Origin: Mycolicibacterium moriokaense
Lineage (GTDB): Bacteria > Actinomycetota > Actinomycetes > Mycobacteriales > Mycobacteriaceae
Direction: 5' to 3'
Assembly (NCBI RefSeq): GCF_003347205.1
Contig: NZ_QQBJ01000022.1
Span: 62,001-126,000, forward strand
Length of the DNA stretch: 64,000 nt
Part shown: positions 1-8,160 of the stretch, piece by piece
How the letters are laid out: every line of letters starts with the position of its first letter
Numbering within the stretch: position 1 is the first letter of the stretch
Program-made: the position numbers and the translations under genes
The notes under the pieces: model-generated
Seen by the model: only the letters and a program-made list of their open reading frames with translations
The model's database searches: none
Told to the model about the DNA's origin: nothing

Positions 1-1
1 C

Positions 2-463
2 GCCCCCTACGGGGTGTCGTCGCCGCTGTGGGCGACCAACCCGACCTTGATGGTGCAGCCGTTGGTCCCGCGTACCGCGGAGGTCGCGGGCGCCGCTGAC
101 GCGTCTCCATTGGTCAGTATCGTCGGCGCGGCCTGGCTGCTGATGGGTCAGCCCACCGTCACTGCCACCCGGGTCTTCGACGACGCGCCGCGGAGCCGCT
201 CTGAGGAGCCGGCCGCGGACGCGACGAGCCCGGACCGGGTGAGCATTATCGAGTTGCGCCGACCGATGAGCCCGCCGCGCGAACAGGACGGATCATCGGC
301 TGACCGCAAGTACCGGCACCGGTGGTGGGTTGGTGGCCACTGGCGCCAGCAGGCCTGCGGGCCCAATCACGCTGATCGCCGACCGAAGTGGATCGCCCCG
401 TACGTCAAGGGCCCCGAGGATGCTCCGTTGAAGACAGATCGCGTTCACGTCTGGCGACGCTGA
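2..463 (+). CDS. Unknown protein, C-terminal part (5' end outside window)
   Basis: The reading frame is open from the first complete codon of the window to a TGA at 461-463, so this is the 3' part of a gene that starts upstream. The last 50 residues are basic and aromatic (RHRWWVGGHWRQQ, then a stretch ending HVWRR). Endings of this kind recur in hypothetical proteins of actinobacterial plasmids and phages, as far as I remember them; that recall is the only family evidence. The part before it is Ala/Pro-rich and low in information. No catalytic motif or membrane segment is visible. The function is not recognised. Confidence 0.6.
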   Translation, partial: APYGVSSPLWATNPTLMVQPLVPRTAEVAGAADASPLVSIVGAAWLLMGQPTVTATRVFDDAPRSRSEEPAADATSPDRVSIIELRRPMSPPREQDGSSADRKYRHRWWVGGHWRQQACGPNHADRRPKWIAPYVKGPEDAPLKTDRVHVWRR

Positions 464-486
464 CCGTCTCACCCGAGGAGATTTCA

Positions 487-1674
487 ATTACCGCGTCAAG
501 CAACGATCCTCAGCTCAGCGCCATCCTCGATCACTTTGCCCTGGTGAAACGAGAGGGGAACTTCTCGGGGGTGGCCGCGCACCAGTTGCGCAACCTGATT
601 CTTGAGGAGTACCAGGACCGACAGGCTCCCGCGCGGCGGCCGGACAAGATTCGTCTGATCACGAACTTGCGTGCGTTCCGCGGGTGGAGCCCATTTCCAT
701 GCTCGACAGTTCTTCTGACCGACCGCGACACCGAGAACTACCTGGACGATAGCGACGCAAGCACCATCAAATGGATCCGCCGCGTCGAGATGACCATGTT
801 GCTTTACGCAGACGAGTTCGTTGAACAGGACCCACTCTCGTTCGAACAGCACATGGCGGGCCCCTTCGACCCAGAGGCAACGCCTGAGGGATTCGCCTGG
901 CGGTGCATGGAGAGTCTCGATCTGATGTTGAAGGTCAAACCGCTCATCGACGCAGGAATCCTTGTTCTGACTCCCATTTCGGACGATCCCGATGATGAAT
1001 GGGACCGTGACGAGGGGTTTCACCAGCACTTGCTCCGAAGCGGTTTCAGCGACGAGGAGGCCAGCAGTCTCCACCCCGCCGAACCCTGGTACCTGCGTGA
1101 CGCCCGGCGCACCGCGCTATTGAACGACGCAACGTTGATCCCGACACAGGCCCACCACTGGCACTACCTTGCCTATCTCGACGGCCGCACCACACCGGAC
1201 CGTTCAATGAGCACATCGGAAACTGTTGCCGCTAGCCTCCTTACAGTCGACTTACCGATATTCGCAGGCGCTCCCGCCGAGACGCTCGTGAAGATTCACC
1301 GCGAAGAGGAGTCGTTCGCGGAGTGGAGAGCGGCGCTGCGCGGTGCCGCGCGACAGATCAACAAATCATGCACGGACAGTGGATTTCAGGCAGACGCCAA
1401 GGAGGTCTACGAAGACCTACTGCTACCCATGGCCGCTGCCGTTGACCGAGCCACGAAGCGCTCCCGAGTCCTAAAAGACCTTGCCTTGGAGCAGGCGGCG
1501 CGAGTCTCTCTCGGCGCAACCCTTGGATACGGAAGCAGCACCTTGCTCGGGCTGCCGCCCGCCGGCGCAGTCTCCGGTGCGGTCGTCGGCGGCCTCACGA
1601 GCGCCGCCTACGGCGCCCTGCGGCCGCCCAAGCCTACGGGCGCGGCGGCCATCATCTCGATGCTCCGACGCTGA
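487..1674 (+). CDS. Unknown protein with glycine-rich hydrophobic C-terminus
   Basis: About 395 residues. The first 300 are acidic and soluble, without a motif I recognise. The last 60 form a Gly/Ala-rich hydrophobic stretch (GATLGYGSSTLLGL, then AGAVSGAVVGGL) resembling glycine-zipper membrane segments. The start is uncertain. The only ATG (388) lies 76 bp inside the preceding gene. The codons after its stop offer CTG 460, ATT 487 and GTG 544. ATT 487 is the only one preceded by a good ribosome site (GAGGAG at 475-480, six bases away), so I placed the start there, but GTG 544 remains possible. The gene is convergent with the next minus-strand gene, 12 bp away. Confidence 0.6.
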   Translation: MTASSNDPQLSAILDHFALVKREGNFSGVAAHQLRNLILEEYQDRQAPARRPDKIRLITNLRAFRGWSPFPCSTVLLTDRDTENYLDDSDASTIKWIRRVEMTMLLYADEFVEQDPLSFEQHMAGPFDPEATPEGFAWRCMESLDLMLKVKPLIDAGILVLTPISDDPDDEWDRDEGFHQHLLRSGFSDEEASSLHPAEPWYLRDARRTALLNDATLIPTQAHHWHYLAYLDGRTTPDRSMSTSETVAASLLTVDLPIFAGAPAETLVKIHREEESFAEWRAALRGAARQINKSCTDSGFQADAKEVYEDLLLPMAAAVDRATKRSRVLKDLALEQAARVSLGATLGYGSSTLLGLPPAGAVSGAVVGGLTSAAYGALRPPKPTGAAAIISMLRR

Positions 1675-1686
1675 CGCGGGCCCCTA

Positions 1687-1941
1687 TTAGTCGGTTGGGC
1701 ATCCGAGGGCCTCGGCGGCGTCGGTCGCTGCGAGCGCTGCATAGGCCAGTTCACGCAGCGCCTTAACCGTGTAGGTCTTGCCGTTCTCGTCCGTGATCGC
1801 GGAGGACTGGGGCGGGTCTGTCACCTTCCCGTTGACGAGGAACTCGCCGTGGTGACCGTGGTAGAACACCACCTGATCGTCGCGGTGGTGATCCGCCGGC
1901 AGTCCTGGGTCGGGCAGCTTGATGGTGAGCTTCTTAGCCAC
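1687..1941 (-). CDS. Small unknown protein
   Basis: 84 residues beginning VAKKLTIKLPDPGLP, with the pattern of a small beta-rich protein (short charged strands, then an Ala-rich helix near the end). GTG 1941 is preferred over the longer frame because AGGAGGA lies eight bases upstream. It is the last gene of a pair with the gene at 1990-2739 (48 bp gap). I do not recognise the family. Confidence 0.65.
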   Translation of the reverse strand: MAKKLTIKLPDPGLPADHHRDDQVVFYHGHHGEFLVNGKVTDPPQSSAITDENGKTYTVKALRELAYAALAATDAAEALGCPTD

Positions 1942-1989
1942 GGTGTCTTCCTCCTGCAGGCACAACTCGTGACACGGTTGTGCCGCTTG

Positions 1990-2739
1990 CTAATCCACGG
2001 CCTTGATGTACACGTCGAGCGCGTTCTGGATGGTGTCGTCCGCGCGGTAGTCGCGGCGTGCGTCGTCGAGGAACTGTCGTTGTTCCTCGGCACTGAACTG
2101 GCGACCGGCGCCGCGCGGGTAGCGCTGTCCGGGTTCTCCTGGAGGGGCCCACCGCAGCGGCGGGTGGGTGGCGATGAAGTGTGAGATCACCGCGAGTTGG
2201 CGTAGCGACTCCTGGAGGGGTCCGTTCAGGTCGTGCCCGTAGATCTCGGTGGCGGTGGGCAGGCCGGCGCCGAAGGCCATGGCGGCGAGGTTTCGCCGGC
2301 CGGGCCTGCGGGATGCGGTGATGGCGTCCCAGACGGGTTGGGCGATCATCGTCAGGACTACTGGGTCGCCGTCGAGTACGGTGCAGGGCGGGTAGCTGCC
2401 GCCGTAGAGGTCCGAGCAGGTGGTGGTCCGCTCGCAGAGATAGAGCAACGATTCGATGGCGATGTCGGGGTCGAACCATTGCGGATCGCCGGCATGGGTG
2501 TAGTCGTGGGCGTGGAAACGACCGGCTCGAAACGCGTTGGACGCGAATGTTGTTAGTGCTTCGGTGTGGCGGTTTGTGATGATCGCGTCGAGGCATCCGT
2601 ACCCGTCGTAGAAGCCATAGGTGCCGAGCGAGAGGGGATGGTATTGGCCTTCAGCGGTGCGACGCAGCAATACCGCGGTTGCATCGATGTTGGACAGGCT
2701 CACACCGGTGATCAGGCAGGCGGTGTCATAGACGCCCAT
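1990..2739 (-). CDS. Unknown soluble protein
   Basis: 249 residues from ATG 2739 (MGVYDTACLITGVSL), with GAGGAGGGGAAGG just upstream. The sequence is well mixed, with many aromatic residues and scattered Cys, and has no membrane segment or signal peptide. Residues around LITGVSLSNIDATAVLLRR look like the opening beta-hairpin of a globular enzyme-like fold, but I cannot assign a family. It probably shares a transcript with the small gene downstream and lies 66 bp beyond the end of dnaB, on the same strand. Confidence 0.65.
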   Translation of the reverse strand: MGVYDTACLITGVSLSNIDATAVLLRRTAEGQYHPLSLGTYGFYDGYGCLDAIITNRHTEALTTFASNAFRAGRFHAHDYTHAGDPQWFDPDIAIESLLYLCERTTTCSDLYGGSYPPCTVLDGDPVVLTMIAQPVWDAITASRRPGRRNLAAMAFGAGLPTATEIYGHDLNGPLQESLRQLAVISHFIATHPPLRWAPPGEPGQRYPRGAGRQFSAEEQRQFLDDARRDYRADDTIQNALDVYIKAVD

Positions 2740-2805
2740 GACGCCTTCCCCTCCTCTCCGGTTGCTGTAGGCTAGGCACATAACGCGGCATTGATCTTGT
2801 TTTGG

Positions 2806-4929
2806 TCACCAGTTTGCCGCTCTCGTAGGCGGTTCAACGCTGTAGTCGCCTCTGGCCATGTTGGCGAACTTTGACATGTGGAGTTGGCTGGCGACGGTGA
2901 TTGATCGGCAGGGTCCTGCGCGGTGCTTGCCGATGATGATCTCTGCTTCCCCAGCCTGCGGGTGGTCGCGTTCGAAGGCGTCTGGGCGGTGCAGCAGCAT
3001 TACGACATCGCTATCCTGTTCGATGCTGCCCGACTCGCGAAGGTCGGACACCATGGGCCGCTTGTCTGTTCGCTGTTCCGGACCGCGGTTGAGCTGGCTG
3101 ATGGCCACGACTGGAACGTCGAGTTCCTTGGCCAACAGTTTGAGTGTGCGGGAGAATTCCGAGACCTCCTGCTGACGGCTCTCCACCTTCTTGCCGGAGG
3201 TCATCAGCTGCATGTAGTCGACGACGATCAGTTTCAGATCGGCCTTTTGCGCCAGGCGGCGGGCCTTGGCTCGGATCTCCATCATTGTCAGGTTGGGTGA
3301 GTCGTCGATGTAGAGGGGGGCCTCGCTGATGTCGCTCATCTTCTTGGCCAGCCGCGTCCAGTCGTCGTCACTCATCTTCCCGGACCGCATGCTGGCGAGT
3401 TTGATCTTGGCTTCGGCGGACAGCAGCCGCATCACGATCTCGGACTTGCTCATCTCCAGCGAGAAGATGACGCTGGCCATCCGGTGTTGGATCGAGCAGG
3501 ACCGCATGAAATCCAGTGCCAGCGTGGAGTTGTGCGTCGGCACCATGCCGTTGCCCGCCAAATAGAGGTGGTCGGCGTTGTCGACCTGCACACACCGTAC
3601 GGCCACACTGGCGCGGGCGCGGACGGCGGTGACGGTGCGGTCGCCGGCCACGACGTGGATCGGTGCGCCGGGCCACTCCTGGGCCACGACGTAGCCCAGG
3701 GTGTTGAGCAGGTCTACGGCCAGGGTGCGGTTCTCGGGCAGACGCCAGGCCGCCTCGATGGTGAAGCTGTCACCGGGCCCGCCCGTGATGTGGCTGGCCT
3801 GCAGCAGCCCGCGCAGCATGGCGCGGCGTTGGCGTAGCGACCCCCGCAGGTATCGGGACACCACCGTGTCGTAGCCGTTGAGTGCGACGCTTCGGTCTCC
3901 GGCCAGCCAGCAGCCGACGGTGTACGGGTCGTCGGCCTGGGTGGCGAGCTCGGGCAGCTCGACGGGCGCGGGCGTGGGCAGCGCATCGCCGACACACAGT
4001 TGCGCGGTGATCAGGGTCCCGCGCCGGGTGGTCCACTGGTGCTGTTCATCGGCCGTGATGACGGTGCCGTCGGAGAACTCGACGTCGTAGCAGGGCCGGT
4101 TGTAGAGCACCTCGGTTGCGGCGACCACCCGGGTGGGATAGCCGTCGGCGCCGAGCAGCTGGTCTCCGACCTTGACCTCACCCATCGTGGTCCAGCCGGT
4201 CGGAGTCGGCAGCGAAGTGTTGAGCGCCAGTGCCTTTCCAACACCGGGCCGCGCCGCGACGGTGATCATTTGGCCGGGATGCAGCCCGTTGGTCAGCTCG
4301 TCGAGTTCGAAGAACCCGGTGGGCACACCGCGGGCGAGGCCACCGTTGCTGCTCAGCTCGTCGAGTTCGTCCATCGTCGGTTGCAGCAGATCGGCCAGCG
4401 CCACATAGTCCTCGCGGCGGTCGCGGTTGTTGACGTCATAGATCTCGGCCTGGGCGCGATTGACGACCTCGGCGACCTCGGCACCCTCGGCGCCGGCATA
4501 GCCGTACTGAACAACGCGGGTGCCTGCTTCGACGAGGCGGCGCAGCGTCGCCTTCTCGGCCACGATGCGCCCGTAGTAGCTGGCGTTGGCAGCTGTGGGG
4601 ACCACCGACAGCAGGGTGTGAATGTAGGGCGCTCCCCCGACGCGGCGCAGGATGCCGCGTCGATCGAGTTCGGCGGCGACGGTTACCGCGTCGGCCGGCT
4701 CCCCGCGGCCATAGAGGTCGAGGATGACGTCAAAGATGCTCTGGTGGCGAGGTTTATAGAAATCGCCCGGCTGCAGAACCTCCAGCACATCGGCGATCGC
4801 ATCCTTGCTCAGCAGCATGGCACCCAGCACGGATCGCTCGGCGCTCTCGTCGTGGGGGGGCAGCCTGCCGTAGTCGCTGTCGTCGGAGCGTTCGCTGACC
4901 TGAGCGGGTCGGTGATCCAGGGCGGTCAT
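2806..4929 (-). CDS. dnaB: Replicative DNA helicase DnaB, interrupted by an intein
   Basis: 707 residues before splicing and about 472 after. The N-terminal primase-interacting domain (DESAERSVLGAML, DFYKPRHQSIF) is followed by the RecA-like motor domain. Walker A is split: AARPGVGK lies before the intein and STLALDF after it. Walker B is LKLIVVDYMQLM and the arginine-finger region is VSDLRESGSIEQDSD. The start is ATG 4929, with AAGGAGGAGC just upstream; it overlaps the preceding zinc-finger gene by four bases. DnaB unwinds DNA at replication forks. On a plasmid it could free replication from the host helicase or compete with it. The C-terminal 15 residues are short and basic/acidic, as in mycobacterial DnaB. 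Confidence 0.95.
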   Translation of the reverse strand: MTALDHRPAQVSERSDDSDYGRLPPHDESAERSVLGAMLLSKDAIADVLEVLQPGDFYKPRHQSIFDVILDLYGRGEPADAVTVAAELDRRGILRRVGGAPYIHTLLSVVPTAANASYYGRIVAEKATLRRLVEAGTRVVQYGYAGAEGAEVAEVVNRAQAEIYDVNNRDRREDYVALADLLQPTMDELDELSSNGGLARGVPTGFFELDELTNGLHPGQMITVAARPGVGKALALNTSLPTPTGWTTMGEVKVGDQLLGADGYPTRVVAATEVLYNRPCYDVEFSDGTVITADEQHQWTTRRGTLITAQLCVGDALPTPAPVELPELATQADDPYTVGCWLAGDRSVALNGYDTVVSRYLRGSLRQRRAMLRGLLQASHITGGPGDSFTIEAAWRLPENRTLAVDLLNTLGYVVAQEWPGAPIHVVAGDRTVTAVRARASVAVRCVQVDNADHLYLAGNGMVPTHNSTLALDFMRSCSIQHRMASVIFSLEMSKSEIVMRLLSAEAKIKLASMRSGKMSDDDWTRLAKKMSDISEAPLYIDDSPNLTMMEIRAKARRLAQKADLKLIVVDYMQLMTSGKKVESRQQEVSEFSRTLKLLAKELDVPVVAISQLNRGPEQRTDKRPMVSDLRESGSIEQDSDVVMLLHRPDAFERDHPQAGEAEIIIGKHRAGPCRSITVASQLHMSKFANMARGDYSVEPPTRAANW
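3529..4233 (-). other. Intein in DnaB (class 3-type mini-intein)
   Basis: A 235-residue insertion at DnaB residues 233-467, placed exactly inside the P-loop between GK and ST. It begins with Ala (ALALNTSLPTPTGWTTMG) instead of Cys or Ser and ends THN before Ser+1. Trp67 (block B, DEQHQWTT), Cys214 (block F, VRCVQV) and Thr233 (block G, VPTHN) form the W-C-T set that defines class 3 inteins, known from mycobacterial DnaB and phage Bethlehem gp51. The middle still resembles a LAGLIDADG endonuclease (RAMLRGLLQASHITGG), but the acidic catalytic residues are gone, so homing is probably lost while splicing should persist. Confidence 0.88.
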
Positions 4930-5198
4930 GCGCTCCTCCTTCGCGGTCGTGGCGGCTTGTCCGTCGCGGGGTGGTCTGCGCGCACCTGCCGGCGCAGGGC
5001 CAGGACACGCTCGACGTCGCGATCGCGTTCGGCGATCTGCTCGCGGGTCATGGCGGGCGCACAGGTGCGACGCAGGCACGGGCCGAACGCGGTGCGGCAG
5101 TCCTGGCAGGGCTGACCCCAACGCTCGACGTAGTTGCCGCAGCTGGGGAGCACGCATTGGGGGCTGTCCGGGTGCACAGTGCTGGCGGTCTTGCCCAT
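4926..5198 (-). CDS. Small zinc-finger protein
   Basis: 90 residues, ATG 5198 preceded by AGGAAGGGG. The N-terminal half has Cys pairs spaced like a zinc ribbon (PQCVLPSCGNYVERW, then GQPCQDC and two further Cys, PCLRRTC). The C-terminal half is a charged helix ending in a Pro/Arg tail. It overlaps the dnaB start by four bases, so the two are probably translationally coupled. A role beside the helicase (DNA binding or loading) is only an inference from position. A 30-bp repeat shared with two other genes lies 32 bp upstream. Confidence 0.7.
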   Translation of the reverse strand: MGKTASTVHPDSPQCVLPSCGNYVERWGQPCQDCRTAFGPCLRRTCAPAMTREQIAERDRDVERVLALRRQVRADHPATDKPPRPRRRSA

Positions 5199-5230
5199 CG
5201 CGTGTCCCCTTCCTGTGCCGTCATCCGGTG

Positions 5231-5260
5231 AGTACCGGCCGACCGGGCCGTTTCCGTCGC
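5231..5260 (-). promoter_or_regulatory. 30-bp promoter-like repeat, copy 1 (zinc-finger gene)
   Basis: GCGACGGAAAC, 14 bp, GTACT on the minus strand, ending 32 bp upstream of ATG 5198. GGAAAC resembles the -35 box of ECF sigma factors. Confidence 0.5.
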
Positions 5261-5309
5261 CGCCGCTCCACGCAACGCTGTGAACTGGTGCGACGACAGG
5301 TCCCTCTGG

Positions 5310-6188
5310 TTATGCAGCTGCGGCGGCGGCGACCGCCGGCCGGGCAGTGGTCGCGGCCGGTCGTAGGACACCGCGGAAACTCGACGGCATGACCAGACGG
5401 GCGCCGGCGGGCCGGTGCAGGTTGTAGCGCTCACGCAAGGTGAGGGCAACGAACTTGGGCAGCGCTCCGCCACCGTGCTTGCCGTTGGACTTCTTGGCGC
5501 GCGCCAAGGCGCCGATCCGCTCGGGGGCGAGGTCGATCAGCGCGTCAACGAGGATGTCGCACTCGAACTGTTCGTCGTCGCCGAAAGCGTCGAGCAGCAC
5601 GGCCATTCCGCCGACCATCGGGGCGTCGTAGGCGCTCTGCTGGGGGCCCCAGGTGTCGTGCAGCAGTCTGAGACTGTCGCGCAGCAGGGCGTGTCCGCCG
5701 CGGCTGCGAGCGACCTTCTCCAGCATGGCGGTGCACCTGATGTGTCCGTCCTTGGGCGCGTCGTCGACGCGCAGGCCCACCCGGGCCACGGTGGCCGCGA
5801 TCGCGGCGACGTCAGGATCGTGCTGGGCGCGGCGGGCTTTCCACCGGTTCCAGGTGCTCAGCCGCCGGCGGTGGATGTCGATGCCGAGGAACAGTTCGGC
5901 CTCTTCGGCGACGGACAGGCCGCTGTGGACGCGGGCGGCGATAGAGGCGCGCGGATCGCGGGATGTCACCGTGGCCCAGCGGTGTTGGCCTTCGATGACC
6001 GCGTAGCGGGGGTGGTGCTCGGGGCCTCGGTCGGACACCTCGATGACACCAAGCAGCCTGGGGTCGAACGATTCGGTCATGGTGCGCACGCGCTGGGGAT
6101 CCAGCGGCCGCTGGTAGGTGTGGTCGACGAACAGGTCAGTGACGGGAACGGCCAGGACGTAGGGGGCGGCCGGGTGCGGTGCGGTCAT
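5310..6188 (-). CDS. ParB-like nuclease/partition-domain protein
   Basis: 292 residues. An N-terminal ParB/Srx fold is indicated by VPVTDLFVDHTYQRPLD followed by the phosphate-binding motif IEGQHRWAT at about residue 70. The middle is helical (VARVGLRVDDAPKDG) and the C-terminus ends in an Ala run. ATG 6188 is preferred over GTG 6206 because GAAGAAGG then sits eight bases upstream. Proteins of this type bind CTP or act as DNA-binding or nuclease accessories on phages and plasmids. It is distinct from the parA partner at 9.9 kb, so its role may be regulatory or replicative, not segregation. It lies in the operon that begins with whiB. Confidence 0.75.
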   Translation of the reverse strand: MTAPHPAAPYVLAVPVTDLFVDHTYQRPLDPQRVRTMTESFDPRLLGVIEVSDRGPEHHPRYAVIEGQHRWATVTSRDPRASIAARVHSGLSVAEEAELFLGIDIHRRRLSTWNRWKARRAQHDPDVAAIAATVARVGLRVDDAPKDGHIRCTAMLEKVARSRGGHALLRDSLRLLHDTWGPQQSAYDAPMVGGMAVLLDAFGDDEQFECDILVDALIDLAPERIGALARAKKSNGKHGGGALPKFVALTLRERYNLHRPAGARLVMPSSFRGVLRPAATTARPAVAAAAAA

Positions 6189-6202
6189 CGAAAGTGCCTT
6201 CT

Positions 6203-6451
6203 TCACGGGTGCGGGTCAGGGGTGGCAATGGCCCAGGCGACATGGCGGCGCCCGGGCCGGCGCAGGCGACGGACCTCGCCGCGGTGTTCGAGGACGAGGA
6301 GGTTGCGGTAGACGGTTTCGTTGACCAGTCCCGGCGCCCAGCGCAGCAGCAGTTGGCGTATCTCAGCGGTGGTCAGGTCGCCGCCGGTCTCGGGTAGGAC
6401 GGCCAGCAGGTGCTTGCGCACCAGCTCAGGATCCATGCGGTGGCTGCTCAT
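6203..6451 (-). CDS. Small winged-helix-like protein
   Basis: 82 residues. The order of helices (VRKHLLAVLPETGGDLTTAE, IRQLLLRWAPGLVNETVYRNLLVLEHRGEVRRL) reads as a winged helix: the recognition-like helix is NETVYRNLLVLE and the wing is GEVRRLRRPGRRHVAW. ATG 6451 overlaps the stop of the preceding gene (ATGA), which implies coupling. It is probably a DNA-binding regulator. The family was not identified. Confidence 0.65.
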   Translation of the reverse strand: MSSHRMDPELVRKHLLAVLPETGGDLTTAEIRQLLLRWAPGLVNETVYRNLLVLEHRGEVRRLRRPGRRHVAWAIATPDPHP

Positions 6452-6792
6452 CGTGGCATCGGATGCTCGTCGGCGCGGTGGTTGAAGATCTCGACCTGCG
6501 CCGCGGGGGGATGGGTGATGGCCGCGCACAGCGGGCACAGCGGTGCGCCGTCCTCGAGTAGTGCCGTCGGCGTCGCCTGGATGAGGCGCACCCCGCAGCG
6601 GGACCGCGGCGGCCGACCGAAGGCGACGTCGAGCAGGTGCTGCAGCCGCCCGACGCAGTGGATGACCGACGTGCCCTCGTAGCGCTGGCAGCGACACTGC
6701 GGCTCCCTGGGTGGATCCCAGTGCAGCAGCGAGCCGTGCAGGTAGTCCGGCACCCAGGACGCGGGAACAGCCAAAGCAGCGGGCGTGGTCAT
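6448..6792 (-). CDS. Unknown Cys-containing protein
   Basis: 114 residues with several Cys (CRCQRY, CPLCAA), suggesting one metal-binding site. It overlaps its neighbours by four bases on both sides, inside the whiB operon. There is no enzyme motif and the family is not recognised. Confidence 0.6.
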   Translation of the reverse strand: MTTPAALAVPASWVPDYLHGSLLHWDPPREPQCRCQRYEGTSVIHCVGRLQHLLDVAFGRPPRSRCGVRLIQATPTALLEDGAPLCPLCAAITHPPAAQVEIFNHRADEHPMPR

Positions 6793-7523
6793 CGTCGACC
6801 GCTCCCCTCTTGTCCGGCCGCCCAGAGCGCCCGGTAGTCCAGGCGCGCGAGCACACGCACGTCGCGGGCCGGGACCTGCGGCAGCATCCGTGCCAGGGCG
6901 GCCGCTGCGGTGCCGTCGTACTCCATGGACGCCGGAAAGATCGCTTGCACGTCGCCGGGGATGTTGGCGATGAATCCCCCACCGGCGATGTCCTCACCGA
7001 GGTGTTGGACCTCCCAGCCGTACTTGCCGACCAGGCGTGCAAGTAACCACGCGGCGGTACGCGCCCGCGTCATGGGTTGTTGGCCGGCCGGCAGGGTGGG
7101 CAGCACGTCGGCGCGCCGCCAGTTGCGGTGGTGGCGATGCGGAGAGCCCACCTGGGACTGCACCAGCCAGCACAGTTGGGTGAGCCACTCGTCGCCGGTC
7201 TCAGCGTCGTTTTGGCCCAGGCTCGCCACGGATCGAGCCAGTTCGAGCAGCCGGCGCGCCGCGGCAGTTCCCGGAACTTGCTGGCGCGCTGCTCGATTGC
7301 CGCGTAGATCCCAGCTCACGGTGACCGTACGCCGTGTGGGGGTGTGGGCGGTGACGAAGGCGGTGGCGGTGTGTGCGTCGAATTCGAGGCGCTTGGCGTG
7401 CCAGCCGAAGGCCGCGAGATCGGCCGCGGTCCAGTAGGCGTCGGCCACCTCTGCCGGCGGCTGGTCCTTGCCGAGTCCGGGGATCTGCAGACGCCCGGCG
7501 GCTCGCTGCGCGGGCCGGGTCAT
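6789..7523 (-). CDS. Unknown operon protein downstream of whiB
   Basis: 244 residues with mixed alpha/beta character (WTAADLAAFGWHAKRLEF, TVTVSWDLRGN, then helices around TARTAAWLLARLVGKYGW). There is no signal peptide, membrane segment or recognisable catalytic motif. The ATG overlaps the end of whiB by four bases (ATGA), and its own end overlaps the next gene in the same way. Four genes are chained like this, suggesting that they are made in fixed ratio. Confidence 0.65.
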   Translation of the reverse strand: MTRPAQRAAGRLQIPGLGKDQPPAEVADAYWTAADLAAFGWHAKRLEFDAHTATAFVTAHTPTRRTVTVSWDLRGNRAARQQVPGTAAARRLLELARSVASLGQNDAETGDEWLTQLCWLVQSQVGSPHRHHRNWRRADVLPTLPAGQQPMTRARTAAWLLARLVGKYGWEVQHLGEDIAGGGFIANIPGDVQAIFPASMEYDGTAAAALARMLPQVPARDVRVLARLDYRALWAAGQEGSGRR

Positions 7524-7888
7524 CCTGCCAACCTCGCGTCCTGGTCGTAGCCGTTTGTGGCGGCGATCGCTGCGACGTGCTCCGGTTGGTCGTTCTGTGC
7601 GGGCCTGATGTCGATACCGCGCTTGAGGCGCCGTCGCTCGCGTTCAGAGAGTCCGCCCCAGATTCCGAAACGCTCGTCGTTGTCGAGTGCCCATTGCAGG
7701 CACTGCTGTTTGACGGGGCAGCCGAGGCAGATCTTCTTGGCTTCCTTGGTCGATCCGCCCTTCTCGGGGAAGAACGCCTCGGGGTCGGTCTGCGGGCACA
7801 GGGCCCGCTCGTACCAGTCCTCGTCGGTGGGTGATTGCGGCTGGGCTTCCAGCATGGTGATCAGCTCGATCACGGCGGCTTCAGACAT
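7520..7888 (-). CDS. WhiB-family iron-sulfur regulator
   Basis: 122 residues. The four cluster-binding cysteines are C31, C54, C57 and C63 (C-x22-C-x2-C-x5-C), followed by the FGIWGG turn and a basic segment (SERERRRLKRG) that contacts DNA. This is the standard WhiB layout. WhiB proteins bind a [4Fe-4S] cluster, partner sigma factor region 4 and control transcription in actinobacteria; copies also occur on mycobacteriophages and plasmids. The ribosome site is GGGAGG. It heads an operon that ends with dnaB. A GGATTTGCG box lies about 45 bp upstream, opposed by a second copy. Confidence 0.9.
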   Translation of the reverse strand: MSEAAVIELITMLEAQPQSPTDEDWYERALCPQTDPEAFFPEKGGSTKEAKKICLGCPVKQQCLQWALDNDERFGIWGGLSERERRRLKRGIDIRPAQNDQPEHVAAIAATNGYDQDARLAG

Positions 7889-7931
7889 GGCGTCTACCTC
7901 CCGAGGTCAGTCGCTTTCGCGGTCCCGATTA

Positions 7932-7958
7932 CGCAAATCCAACCAGTTACGATTTGCG
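7932..7958. promoter_or_regulatory. Inverted pair of GATTTGCG boxes upstream of whiB
   Basis: CGCAAATCCAAC (7932-7943, reading toward whiB) faces GTTACGATTTGCG (7946-7958, reading away). The 8-bp arms CGCAAATC and GATTTGCG make a dyad. Each arm resembles the -10 box found at parA, the ASCH gene and the DUF2637 gene, so the site may be both promoter and operator. Confidence 0.5.
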
Positions 7959-8098
7959 CATCTGTCGGCCAAGATTAGTTACTGACTACGACAAACATGC
8001 TTCCCGCTACAGGAAACATTGTCTGTGGTGGTGATTTTTGTTCGCGGTCTTCGGCTGTCTGCGGGAGGTCGTGGACTAGACGGTGCGTGGCCTGCGGC

Positions 8099-8111
8099 GA
8101 TGACATGTCCC
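8099..8111 (-). repeat. Intergenic element, copy 1
   Basis: GGGACATGTCATC on the minus strand, between whiB and the membrane-protein gene. The core GACATGTC is a perfect 8-bp palindrome here. Confidence 0.6.
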
Positions 8112-8135
8112 TGCGGCGCTCGCCATCAACGACGA

Positions 8136-8160
8136 CCGGCGGCCTCAGCGAGGCCGCCGG
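8136..8160 (-). terminator. Stem-loop terminator after the 8210-9223 gene
   Basis: A perfect 11-bp inverted repeat, CCGGCGGCCTC and GAGGCCGCCGG, with a 3-base loop, 50 bp beyond the stop of the minus-strand gene. No U-run follows, which is usual for mycobacterial terminators. Confidence 0.65.

Noticed and set aside
4000-5115. 371-codon plus-strand frame opposite dnaB
   Set aside because: It lies fully within dnaB and its intein on the other strand and has antisense composition (Gly/Val/His-rich).
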